Below, one piece after another: positions 1 through 5,790 of a stretch of 8,919 bases of DNA (its first letter is position 1; each line of letters begins with the position of its first letter). Made by a program: the position numbers and the translations under genes. The stretch is from Lachnospiraceae bacterium UBA1759 (GTDB lineage: Bacteria > Bacillota > Clostridia > Lachnospirales > Lachnospiraceae). The DNA lies in the NCBI GenBank assembly GCA_002315555.1, contig DCHF01000008.1:1-8919 (forward strand), given 5' to 3'. The notes under the pieces are model-generated. The model ran no database searches. It had not been told where the DNA came from and worked only from the letters and a program-made list of their open reading frames with translations.

Positions 1-1050
1 GGAGCGGGGTAGCATCTGATATTCCGGATCGTCGGCAAACTGCGTCACAAAACGGGTGTCGAGAATCTCTTTTTTGCCGCCTAACTTATCCTGATCCACC
101 TTCCACGATTTCCCGTAAGGCGGATTGGAAAGCATGAAGTCAAACTGACGAGTGGGGAAAAAGTCTGCCGAAAGCGTAGAGCCGAACCCCATGTGTTCCG
201 CCTGCTCGCCCTCGCCGGAAAGCAGCATGTCGGCTTTGGTGATGGCGTATGTTTCCGGGTTGATCTCCTGACCGAAAAGGTGGATCGAGACTTGCTTTTT
301 CTGTTCCTTGGCGATCTCGTCGAGGTGTCCTTGGGCAATGGTCAGCATGCCGCCTGTACCGCAAGCACCATCATAACAGGTGTAGGTCGCGTCTTTGATC
401 TTATCCGCAATCGGGATCATGATAAGATCGGCCATCAGTTCCACAGCATCTCGTGGCGTGAAGTGTTCTCCCGCCTCTTCGTTATTTTCCTCATTGAAAC
501 GGCGGATCAGTTCCTCAAAGATCATTCCCATGGAGTGGTTGTCCAAGCCGGGAATTTTGACGCTGCCGTCATCAAAAAGCACCGGTTCCGGGCTGAGATT
601 GATGGAGGGCGAGACAAACTTTTCAATGACAGCGCCGAGAATGTCTGCGTCGATCATAGTGCTGATCTGGTTCCGGAATTTGAACTTGTCCAGAATTTCC
701 TGCACATTGGGAGAAAAGCCGTCAAGATAGGCTTCAAAATCAATTCTGAGCTGCTGGGCTTTGGATTTAGACTTCAGATCTTTCAGGCAAAATGGAGAAC
801 TGTTGCAGAAAGGTTCCTTCGTTACCTGGCACAAAGTCGCAGTCTGGTTCGCGATTCCCGCTGCATCAAGTTTTGCTTTCATCTGAAGGACTTCCGCCTT
901 TGTCTTTTCCAGCACGGCGTCCAGACGGCGGATTACTGTCATGGGCAAAATCACGTCCCGATATTTCCCCCGCACATAAACATCGCGGAGGCAGTCATCG
1001 GCAATGCTCCAAATAAAGCTGACGATCTGATTGAACTGAACGTGTTCCAT
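1..1050 (-). CDS. hsdM: Type I restriction-modification DNA methyltransferase subunit (HsdM), partial, runs off the left edge
   Basis: The first 350 residues of a type I R-M modification subunit are present. The product pairs with a specificity subunit (HsdS) to methylate adenine at a bipartite site and with HsdR to cut unmethylated DNA. Visible in order: an N-terminal helical domain (residues about 1-150, including FNQIVSFIWSIADDCLRD); the HFTPRDAVELM segment (196-206); SAM-binding motif I, DGACGTGGML (227-236); and catalytic motif IV, NPPYG (309-313), the signature of N6-adenine methylases. The frame is open and undamaged to base 1, so the remaining C-terminal part lies outside the window. 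The ATG at 1050 is chosen because it overlaps the stop of the upstream HTH gene (TAATG), indicating translational coupling. hsdS and hsdR would be expected further left; they cannot be seen. The family call is secure from the motifs; the recognition sequence cannot be inferred. Confidence 0.96.
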   Translation of the reverse strand, partial: MEHVQFNQIVSFIWSIADDCLRDVYVRGKYRDVILPMTVIRRLDAVLEKTKAEVLQMKAKLDAAGIANQTATLCQVTKEPFCNSSPFCLKDLKSKSKAQQLRIDFEAYLDGFSPNVQEILDKFKFRNQISTMIDADILGAVIEKFVSPSINLSPEPVLFDDGSVKIPGLDNHSMGMIFEELIRRFNEENNEEAGEHFTPRDAVELMADLIMIPIADKIKDATYTCYDGACGTGGMLTIAQGHLDEIAKEQKKQVSIHLFGQEINPETYAITKADMLLSGEGEQAEHMGFGSTLSADFFPTRQFDFMLSNPPYGKSWKVDQDKLGGKKEILDTRFVTQFADDPEYQMLPRS

Positions 1051-1226
1051 TATTCCGCCGCCTTTCCGGACTTCACCCAAAGATCGACTTCATCCTTCTT
1101 GAATTTCCAGTTATGACCAATGCGGTGACCGGGCATACCCTTTGCATCGATCCATTTATAGATGGTTTCACGGCGTGCACCCAGATATTCCGCAATTTCT
1201 TTTAATGACAGCCAACGGTCGTCCAT
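1050..1226 (-). CDS. Excisionase/MerR-type helix-turn-helix DNA-binding protein next to hsdM
   Basis: This 58-residue protein starts MDDRWLSLKEIAEYLGARRE and is almost entirely one winged helix-turn-helix of the excisionase (HTH_17) type: the LSLKEIAEYLG helix, a second helix RETIYKWIDAKG, then the wing HRIGHNWKFKKDEVDLWV. The length and the WKFKKDEVDLWV ending match the small HTH proteins often found just ahead of type I hsdM genes. A purine-rich site (AAAGGGA) lies about 7 bases before the ATG. Its TAA stop shares one base with the hsdM ATG, so the two are almost certainly one transcript. The likely role, by inference, is transcriptional control of the R-M operon, for example delaying or limiting restriction; an excisionase for a nearby element is less likely because no integrase is visible. 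Confidence 0.88.
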   Translation of the reverse strand: MDDRWLSLKEIAEYLGARRETIYKWIDAKGMPGHRIGHNWKFKKDEVDLWVKSGKAAE

Positions 1227-1253
1227 GTTTTTCCCTTTATTCTCGCGATGATG

Positions 1254-1298
1254 GGATACTATCCATATACCATGCGGAATATATCACTATCATGTCAA
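1254..1298 (-). promoter_or_regulatory. Possible promoter with 11-bp palindrome ahead of the HTH-hsdM operon
   Basis: On the minus strand a TTGACA hexamer (1298-1293) is followed by TGGTATATG, which resembles an extended -10 (1272-1264). The gap between TTGACA and TATATG is about 23 bases, too long for a standard pair, so the -10 may act alone. The dyad GGATACTATCC (1254-1264, arms GGATA/TATCC) overlaps the -10 and lies 28 bases before the HTH start codon. An operator for the HTH protein itself is a reasonable inference, not shown by the sequence. Confidence 0.4.
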
Positions 1299-1374
1299 GA
1301 AAACAAATCAAAAACTTATTTTTTGTTATTTTTAGTGATTTTTGTACTGTGTATAGATATTTCCTCGAGACGAG

Positions 1375-1402
1375 AAAATCCGAGGGAAGGACCTCTCGGA
1401 TT
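1375..1402 (-). terminator. Probable intrinsic terminator after the 88-aa gene
   Basis: A perfect 8-bp inverted repeat, AATCCGAG (1377-1384) and CTCGGATT (1395-1402), encloses a 10-base loop. Read on the minus strand, the stem is followed by a short T run (complement of 1375-1378). It lies about 40 bases downstream of the stop of the minus-strand gene ending at 1441 and before the hsdM operon promoter, the expected place. The T run is short and the stem only moderately GC-rich, so it may be weak. Confidence 0.5.
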
Positions 1403-1440
1403 CAATTTATAGCGATAGTTTTTTCAGCAGCTGATCGCGG

Positions 1441-1707
1441 TTACATCTCCTCCGCCAGCCCGTAATCCTGCAGAAGGCCCAGAAAGGCCTCACACGCGGG
1501 GATCGGCTCGGTGGGGAGCTTGTGCCCGGGGTGGCCAATCCGGGCCAACACGTCGCGCATAAAGGCCGCTTCCGTTTGACCGTTGGCCAAGGGTGTCGTT
1601 GCCATCATCGCCTGCACGATCTCCTGGGCGTCGCTGCCTTCAAAAACTTCTGCGTCATCACGCACGATCTCCCCGTCCGGGGCCATTCCATACATCTTGA
1701 TTTTCAT
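1441..1707 (-). CDS. Hypothetical protein, 88 aa, second gene of the amidoligase operon
   Basis: Not recognised as a named family. The protein begins MKIKMYGMAPDGEIVRDDAE, is acidic overall, and reads as a small soluble alpha/beta protein: an N-terminal strand-like segment (1-20), then helices around 26-36 (SDAQEIVQAMM), 45-56 (TEAAFMRDVLAR) and 70-87 (ACEAFLGLLQDYGLAEEM). It has no signal peptide, no membrane segment and no cysteines. The start at 1707 is supported by AAAGGAA about 9 bases upstream. It follows the amidoligase gene on the same strand after a 69-base gap that holds a strong GC hairpin, and is followed by a probable terminator, so it is the last gene of a two-gene operon. The conserved-operon position suggests a function with the amidoligase, as partner or substrate, but nothing in the sequence proves it. 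Confidence 0.72.
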   Translation of the reverse strand: MKIKMYGMAPDGEIVRDDAEVFEGSDAQEIVQAMMATTPLANGQTEAAFMRDVLARIGHPGHKLPTEPIPACEAFLGLLQDYGLAEEM

Positions 1708-1740
1708 GGTGTTTCGTTCCTTTCTGTGTTCGGTTTTGTG

Positions 1741-1758
1741 GGGGGCCTCGCGGCCCCC
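1741..1758 (-). promoter_or_regulatory. Intercistronic GC hairpin between the amidoligase and 88-aa genes
   Basis: GGGGGCC (1741-1747) and GGCCCCC (1752-1758) form a perfect 7-bp stem with a 4-base loop (TCGC). It sits between the stop of the amidoligase gene (1777) and the start of the next gene (1707). On the minus strand the stem is followed by CACAAAACC and not by a T run, so it is not a classic terminator; an mRNA processing or 3'-stabilising element that sets unequal expression of the two genes is more likely. An equivalent hairpin occupies the same place in the neighbouring operon (3339-3355). Confidence 0.6.
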
Positions 1759-1776
1759 GTGTTCGATCTTGTTTCC

Positions 1777-2667
1777 TTAGGCGGCCTGCTGTGCGTTCTT
1801 CCAGGCGGCGCTGCCAGGGAGGTGCTTCAGGAGGTGCATCCGGGTGTTCTTGAACTCGTCCCCGATCAGGCCCAGGCTCAGGAGGAACACCCGGGTGTCG
1901 TACTTGGCGCTGCTTTCGCTGTATTCCCTGCGATTTTTGCTGCTGGCGCTCTTGGCGTTCAGGGCTTTCGCGGCCAGGGCCAAGGCCAGGTGGATGTGGG
2001 CCTTGACCTCGCCCGCGTGGGTCGTGCCGTTGAAGAGGCGGAACTCGATCGTACCGGTCCGCCAGATGTTGTTGAGGTTCAGGTCGTGGTAGCGATTGCT
2101 GTCGTAATGCGCCGGGGTCAGGTTTTCGCGGCCGAACCAGGCCTTGTTCAGGCTGAGGTTCGTCAGGGTCTTGGTGGCGTTCAGGCGGTCGATGAAGGCG
2201 GCCTCGGTCCGGGCCGTGTAGTGCGCCAGCCGGTGTTCCCAGGTCCCGGCGGCCTTCAGGATCAGCTCTTCCTGCTTGTAGAAGATCTTGGCGAGGTTGG
2301 CCACCTGCGTCGCGCTGAAGTTCTGCGCTCCGACGTGGACGTGCTGGCTGGTTTCCCGCGTTGCCTTCGCGCCGGCCTTCCGCAGGGCCCGAACCACTTC
2401 CTGCAGGGTTTCGATGTCGTTCCATCCGAGGATCGGCGTCACCACCTCGCATCCGCCGTCGTATCCGAGGCTGCCGTCGCGCATCGCTTTCCAGACCCGG
2501 CCGTCGGCTGCAATCACCTCCCAGGTCTGATAACCGGTTCCGGCGTATTGAACCGACCCGCCGACCACCTTCTGGATTTCGCGGGCGGCGACCTCGCGCT
2601 TGATGCCGGTGTATTCCAGCTCGGTTCCGAAGGTCAGGCTCTTCATGGTTTCGATCACGTTTCTCAT
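1777..2667 (-). CDS. Putative amidoligase (Amidoligase_2 family, glutamine-synthetase-like fold)
   Basis: A 296-residue protein with the ordered motifs of the amidoligase_2 family (COOH-NH2 ligases related to glutamine synthetase and gamma-glutamylcysteine synthetase): FGTELEY (13-19, first acidic metal ligands), DGS (64-66) and CEVVTP (73-78), QHVHVG (108-113, paired histidines), NRYHDLNLNN (191-200) and TIEFRLFNGT (206-215, the arginine-containing strand expected to bind ATP phosphate). The family is predicted to join a carboxylate to an amine using ATP, and is often carried by phages and mobile elements; natural substrates are mostly unknown. Length is normal and no key motif is missing. 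An AAGGAG site 8 bases upstream supports the ATG at 2667 over the internal ATG eight codons later. It is the first gene of a two-gene operon behind leader A. It has no membrane or export signal, so it probably acts in the cytoplasm. Large opposite-strand open frames here are shadows of its GC-rich codons. Confidence 0.88.
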   Translation of the reverse strand: MRNVIETMKSLTFGTELEYTGIKREVAAREIQKVVGGSVQYAGTGYQTWEVIAADGRVWKAMRDGSLGYDGGCEVVTPILGWNDIETLQEVVRALRKAGAKATRETSQHVHVGAQNFSATQVANLAKIFYKQEELILKAAGTWEHRLAHYTARTEAAFIDRLNATKTLTNLSLNKAWFGRENLTPAHYDSNRYHDLNLNNIWRTGTIEFRLFNGTTHAGEVKAHIHLALALAAKALNAKSASSKNRREYSESSAKYDTRVFLLSLGLIGDEFKNTRMHLLKHLPGSAAWKNAQQAA

Positions 2668-2675
2668 TTCTGTAT

Positions 2676-2681
2676 CTCCTT
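2676..2681 (-). promoter_or_regulatory. Ribosome binding site fixing the amidoligase start
   Basis: AAGGAG on the minus strand lies 8 bases before the ATG at 2667, inside an AAGGAGATACAG block that is repeated ahead of the 151-aa gene (3835-3840 is the equivalent site, 10 bases from its ATG). Confidence 0.75.
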
Positions 2682-2714
2682 GTAGTTGTTGATGTTATGT
2701 TCGTTCCTCGAGCA

Positions 2715-2820
2715 GTGACACAACATATCATGGAAATACGAATTAGCGAGTCGAAAAGCAAAGAAATTTCAACATTTAATTGCTTTATTATCAAGTATTT
2801 GCAGATTTTTCGACTTGACT
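2715..2820 (-). repeat. Leader A: duplicated promoter/regulatory cassette, copy 1
   Basis: This AT-rich, non-coding stretch upstream of the amidoligase is a diverged duplicate of 3868-3972. Bases 2715-2735 match 3868-3888 at 20 of 21 positions, 2765-2800 are identical to 3918-3953 (36 bp), and the middle 29 bases align without gaps. On the minus strand it contains TGATATGTT, an extended -10-like element (TGn plus TATGTT), followed by TGTCACTG, then a leader of about 50 bases with the ribosome site. A promoter within the cassette is inferred from its position and the -10-like element; the exact start site is not determined. Confidence 0.8.
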
Positions 2821-2829
2821 TGTCGAAAA
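2807..2829. promoter_or_regulatory. Inverted repeat TTTTCGAC/GTCGAAAA, candidate operator
   Basis: TTTTCGAC (2807-2814) and GTCGAAAA (2822-2829) form a perfect 8-bp dyad with a 7-base spacer. A third copy, GTCGAAAAG, occurs at 2750-2758 in direct orientation with 2822-2830, placing sites on both sides of the conserved 36-bp core. It lies just past the stop (2839) of the 72-aa gene but lacks a T run in either direction, so an operator is more likely than a terminator. Confidence 0.45.
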
Positions 2830-2838
2830 GTGGAGCTG

Positions 2839-3057
2839 TCAGGTTTTTTTCATACCGATTCCAGGGAAATTCCGGTCGCCTCGGCGGATGGCATCGCGGT
2901 CGGCCTGAAGCGCCTGGCGGTAGTCCGGACGCTGGCGCTCCTTCTCCTTGCAGGCCATGCAGATGACCTCCGTGTTGAACATGCTCATGATCCGGCCAGT
3001 GGAGAGATCGCCTCCGCACCGGTCGCAACGGGTCGCGTCAAAGAAGTGGTCGCTCAT
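2839..3057 (-). CDS. Small two-CxxC (zinc-ribbon-like) protein, 72 aa
   Basis: The protein opens MSDHFFDATRCDRCGGDLST and has two CxxC knuckles, C11-x2-C14 and C33-x2-C36, the usual four-cysteine set for one zinc ion. The first knuckle is followed by GGDLSTGRIMSMFN and the second by a basic/acidic helix (KEKERQRPDYRQALQADRDAIRRGD). The C-terminal tail is NFPGIGMKKT. Similar small cysteine-knuckle proteins are common as cargo of mobile elements and typically have no assigned role; nucleic-acid or protein binding is plausible. A good AAGGAG site stands about 8 bases before the ATG at 3057. It is the third gene of operon B, 32 bases after the 76-aa gene. There is no clear intrinsic terminator after it; leader A follows directly. 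Confidence 0.82.
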   Translation of the reverse strand: MSDHFFDATRCDRCGGDLSTGRIMSMFNTEVICMACKEKERQRPDYRQALQADRDAIRRGDRNFPGIGMKKT

Positions 3058-3089
3058 CTTAGTTCTCCTTCATTCCGTCCGTTCCTTAG

Positions 3090-3320
3090 TCATGCCTGCA
3101 CCTCCCTGATCCGATCAAGGTTATCCTTTAACTCATCGATGGTGAAGAAGGTGATTGTCCCGCACTGATCCGGAACCACCTCGTACTGGTCCTTGAGGAA
3201 GATGAAGTACAGCGGCCGATCGTAGCCGGTGTCCACGTCGAAGAGCTCCGTGTTGATCTTGTTCAGGTGCTTCTTCGGCACGTGACGGAGAATTTGCTGA
3301 AGGGTGAGAATCCTGCTCAT
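3090..3320 (-). CDS. Hypothetical protein, 76 aa
   Basis: Family not recognised. It starts MSRILTLQQILRHVPKKHLN (a basic helical segment), has a middle with a likely beta hairpin (DRPLYFIFLKDQYEVV, about residues 34-49), and ends in an amphipathic helix (TIDELKDNLDRIREVQA, 60-76). No signal peptide or membrane span. GGAAAGGAAACG stands before the ATG at 3320. It follows the 151-aa gene after a 48-base gap holding a GC hairpin, and precedes the 72-aa gene, so it is the middle gene of a three-gene operon. The small size and mixed charge would suit a DNA-mimic, adaptor or regulatory protein, but that is a guess. Confidence 0.75.
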   Translation of the reverse strand: MSRILTLQQILRHVPKKHLNKINTELFDVDTGYDRPLYFIFLKDQYEVVPDQCGTITFFTIDELKDNLDRIREVQA

Positions 3321-3338
3321 TTTCGTTTCCTTTCCGGA

Positions 3339-3355
3339 CCGGGGGATCGCCCCGG
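3339..3355 (-). promoter_or_regulatory. Intercistronic GC hairpin between the 151-aa and 76-aa genes
   Basis: CCGGGG (3339-3344) and CCCCGG (3350-3355) form a perfect 6-bp stem with a 5-base loop; two further G-C pairs lie outside one mismatch. It occupies the same place as the hairpin at 1741-1758: after the first gene of the operon and before the GAAAGGAA ribosome site of the second. No T run follows on the minus strand, so mRNA processing or stabilisation is more likely than termination. Confidence 0.58.
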
Positions 3356-3368
3356 CCCTGTTGTCTTT

Positions 3369-3824
3369 TCAGAAGTTGTAGTCGTAGAAGTATCCGCAGG
3401 TGTCGCTGAGCTTGCCCAGCTTCCTGAAGGTGGTCTTGCGCTTCCCGCCTTTGGTCATCTCGAAAAGGTAGATGTAATCACCTTCGATCAATGCGTCCGG
3501 GGCGTTACGCTTGCTTTCGATCCACTCGGCTTTGCAGCCCGCCACCGGAAGGGCCAGGGCGATCACCTCGGTCTTGAACCCCCAGATGCCGTCCTTGTTG
3601 CGGGTGATCCGGAAGGGGGTGGCGCCGTCTTTGACCACCGGCTCAGCCTCATCGAACTCCCGGTCGAGGTTGGGGCAGTGGGCGGCGAATCCGCCGGGGA
3701 TCATCTTCGGGGTGATCCGCTTCTCGACCGCAATCGCCATCGCTGTTCCCTTGACCTCGTCGATTTCCGTGACCATCCAGCTCTCGATGTCCGTGTAGAT
3801 TCTCTTGTTGATGAACTTGCTCAT
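3369..3824 (-). CDS. Hypothetical protein, 151 aa, first gene of operon B
   Basis: No family recognised. The sequence opens MSKFINKRIYTDIESWMVTE and looks like a soluble, mainly beta protein: alternating hydrophobic strands (TAMAIAVEKRI, IWGFKTEVIALALPV, DYIYLFEMT) with charged turns, and an aromatic C-terminus (CGYFYDYNF). Three cysteines are scattered (near residues 50, 97 and 143) with no CxxC pair. No signal peptide or membrane span. AAGGAG 10 bases upstream, within the same AAGGAGATACAG block used by the amidoligase gene, supports the ATG at 3824. It is driven from leader B and followed on the same strand by two small genes. Opposite-strand open frames over this region are shadows. Confidence 0.8.
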   Translation of the reverse strand: MSKFINKRIYTDIESWMVTEIDEVKGTAMAIAVEKRITPKMIPGGFAAHCPNLDREFDEAEPVVKDGATPFRITRNKDGIWGFKTEVIALALPVAGCKAEWIESKRNAPDALIEGDYIYLFEMTKGGKRKTTFRKLGKLSDTCGYFYDYNF

Positions 3825-3867
3825 TTTGCTGTATCTCCTTGATTGTTAAGATTTATCGTGCTTTTCT

Positions 3868-3972
3868 GTGACATAACATATCATGGAAGTGCCACATAGC
3901 CAGTCGAACTTCAAACTAATTTCAACATTTAATTGCTTTATTATCAAGTATTTATATGATTTTTACTTGACT
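3868..3972 (-). repeat. Leader B: duplicated promoter/regulatory cassette, copy 2
   Basis: Second copy of the cassette at 2715-2820. It keeps GATATGTT followed by TGTCAC on the minus strand (complement of 3868-3882), the AGTCGAA block (3902-3908), the identical 36-bp core (3918-3953) and the distal ACTTGACT (3965-3972), all at the same relative spacing up to the core and with a one-base shift after it. It lacks the TTTTCGAC dyad of copy 1. It lies directly upstream of the 151-aa gene. Confidence 0.8.
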
Positions 3973-4015
3973 GAATGTAGTGGGCATGCTGTAGCCGTAA
4001 AGGCGCAATCGGATT

Positions 4016-4047
4016 AAAAAAAGCCCGACGCTGTGATTGCGTCAGGC
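4016..4047 (-). terminator. Strong intrinsic terminator of the helicase gene
   Basis: On the minus strand GCCTGACGC and GCGTCGGGC form a 9-bp stem with one G-U pair and a 7-base loop, followed by seven T's (complement of 4016-4022). It lies about 50 bases past the helicase stop, so it ends that transcript and insulates leader B. Confidence 0.9.
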
Positions 4048-4097
4048 AAGGGGAAAGTTGGGGAAGTTTGTATCGGGCCGAATGAATCGGTGTTCTC

Positions 4098-5789
4098 TCA
4101 GGGCAAGAGGACTCCCTCCAAGACGAAGATCGGTTGGTTCGGCTTAAAATCTTCGCTTTTCAGCATTTGAGTGATTGCTTCCTCGGCTTTGGGGCGCAAG
4201 GCATTGATGTCTATTGCAAGTACAGGAGAATCCTCCTGATTGTTAAATTTCAGCTGGTTGAGTTTCAACAGCAACTTCCAATCTGGCAGCACTTCCGCAA
4301 TCTTTTGTTCTGCATTTAATTGGATCCCATAGAAACTGCACTGTTTTTCTCCTGCGTGATCTGTAAGTTGGTCATGGACGGACCAAATCAATAGGGGGGC
4401 ATCTACGCCGGAATTACAACAGACGGAACAATTCAAGTGAATTGCCTGCTCCAAGGCCTTGTCAAACAATTTATATCCCACTCCAAGAACATTTTCTTCT
4501 GGGGATGGATCTCTGGAAAAAATTTGGTCTTTGTATTCCTTCTTTATACCGAATGCCTTCCAATTTTCCGGAGTTTGAAACTCAAAACTCCTTCCGTTGA
4601 ATGTCAACCGTTTATGATTGTATGAAAAAATATTTTTGAAAAACGGGACCAAATCCGGCAGATCTGTCGTTGGCAAAAGCCGTGATATCTGCTGATAGTT
4701 GAATTTCGCAGCGTTTCCCACCATCTCTTGCACGACCCGAAAAACATCTTTTCCACCGAACGTGGCGGTTTGAGAGTTGTACCATTGGTTGAGCTTTTCT
4801 TCATCGCCATCTTGCGGAGCATAAGCAAAAAGATCACGGAACATCGTGGAAGGAGTTAATCCCAGTACCAACTGAAAAAGATCCTCATTTTCCTCCATGA
4901 CGGCGCTGAAAACACGATCTATCTCGGCGATTTTCGCATTTAACTTATCCCAAATGCGAGATTCCACGGTGTCCGGATTGCGGAAGTTCCGAACAATGAC
5001 CTTCTTGGTTTGTCCGTACCGGTTTAGACGTCCGACCCGCTGATGCAGACGCATCGGATTCCATGGCAGGTCAACGTGGAAGAGAATATGACATTTCTTT
5101 TGCAGATCGATGCCTTCACCCGCTGCCTCTGTGGCGATCAGGAAGCGCCGCTTCCCGGAATTGAACAAATCCGCAGCCTCGCTCCGCTGCACCACCAATC
5201 TCCCGACACGGCCGTCCGGGCAGGAAACATTGTCAAGGCGTTCATCTCCGTTGATGATGGTTGTGGACTCCATGCCGTAACGTTTCATCAATGCCTCCAG
5301 CAGAAGGCGTTGCGTTGCCTTATATTCTGTGAAGAATAATACGCTTTCTTCTGGATATTCTTTTTCCAAGACCTCTAAGATCGTTTCTATTTTTGTCTCA
5401 CTGGTTACCTTGTTTGCCTGCTCAAGCAGGGCTTCCAAGGCAAATTGTTCATCTTTCATCAGTTTGAGAGATGCTGTTGCTTCCACGGAATTCTCTTCCG
5501 CCTCAGCAAGCAAATCCGCCGCTTCGATATCATCCTCGTATTCCGCAATTTTCTCGCAATATTTTATGCTGTTTTGTTCCGGCCCCCGCAATCGTTTTAA
5601 ACGATTCATCAAGGCGTTGCGGATAGCAGCAACAGAACTGGATGCCAGCTTCTGCATCGCTATCAGCACAAGCATAACGGAATTCCCAGCCCTTTTTTGC
5701 AGCGTGCTGGCATAAGCCAACCCGTTAGAAATAAAGGCCGTCATCATCTCGTAAAATGCTGGAACGCCCGATTTTTCATGCAGAATCAC
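4098..5789 (-). CDS. SNF2/RapA-type helicase, C-terminal portion only (5'-truncated)
   Basis: The open frame codes for 563 residues containing the second RecA-like half of a superfamily 2 ATPase: a helical region LIAMQKLASSSVAAIRNAL (about 42-60), motif IV region VLFFTEYKATQRLL (150-163), motif V LIATEAAGEGIDLQ (217-230) and motif VI HQRVGRLNRYGQ (249-260) with its arginine finger. A long C-terminal region (about 300-563) follows. Walker A, DEAH and the whole first RecA domain are absent, so this fragment cannot hydrolyse ATP alone. Layout resembles RapA-like helicases including the DrmD type of defence systems; assignment to DISARM is not supported because no other component is visible. The only available start is a GTG at 5789 inside the oppositely oriented primase fragment, with GAGGA just upstream probably by chance. 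Homology seems to begin near residue 11 (AFYEMM). It is best viewed as a decayed gene cut at the 5760-5790 junction. Confidence 0.85.
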   Translation of the reverse strand: MILHEKSGVPAFYEMMTAFISNGLAYASTLQKRAGNSVMLVLIAMQKLASSSVAAIRNALMNRLKRLRGPEQNSIKYCEKIAEYEDDIEAADLLAEAEENSVEATASLKLMKDEQFALEALLEQANKVTSETKIETILEVLEKEYPEESVLFFTEYKATQRLLLEALMKRYGMESTTIINGDERLDNVSCPDGRVGRLVVQRSEAADLFNSGKRRFLIATEAAGEGIDLQKKCHILFHVDLPWNPMRLHQRVGRLNRYGQTKKVIVRNFRNPDTVESRIWDKLNAKIAEIDRVFSAVMEENEDLFQLVLGLTPSTMFRDLFAYAPQDGDEEKLNQWYNSQTATFGGKDVFRVVQEMVGNAAKFNYQQISRLLPTTDLPDLVPFFKNIFSYNHKRLTFNGRSFEFQTPENWKAFGIKKEYKDQIFSRDPSPEENVLGVGYKLFDKALEQAIHLNCSVCCNSGVDAPLLIWSVHDQLTDHAGEKQCSFYGIQLNAEQKIAEVLPDWKLLLKLNQLKFNNQEDSPVLAIDINALRPKAEEAITQMLKSEDFKPNQPIFVLEGVLLP

Positions 5790-5790
5790 G
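5760..5790. other. Rearrangement junction between two 5'-truncated divergent genes
   Basis: Leftward, the helicase-like sequence begins at about AFYEMM (near 5759), already inside the protein. Rightward, primase-like sequence begins at about QNHEVLYDP (near 5781), also inside that protein. No space exists for the missing halves. No long repeat or target-site duplication is evident at the seam by eye. A deletion removing the facing 5' ends, an element insertion scar, or an assembly chimera could all give this. Confidence 0.65.

Noticed and set aside
193..1116. Plus-strand 307-residue open frame
   Set aside because: It is antisense to hsdM, whose methylase motifs are intact.
1522..2685. Plus-strand 387-residue open frame and a minus-strand frame at 1658-3028
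   Set aside because: Both overlap the amidoligase gene in other frames and read as low-complexity Gly/Val/Arg/Pro-rich proteins with no motif; they are shadows of GC-rich codon use.
3267..3842. Plus-strand 191-residue open frame
   Set aside because: Antisense to the 151-aa gene, which has a good ribosome site and leader; the antisense product is low-complexity.
2715..3972. CRISPR array or replication iterons
   Set aside because: Only two copies more than 1 kb apart, with genes between them and no regular spacer pattern; a duplicated leader explains them better.
5697..5777. Upstream TTG start of the primase frame
   Set aside because: The 27 extra residues lie in sequence belonging to the helicase on the other strand and do not resemble primase N-termini.
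4098..5789. A complete DISARM system
   Set aside because: Only a truncated DrmD-like helicase is visible; no drmA, drmB, drmC or DISARM methylase is seen, and the methylase present is a type I HsdM.
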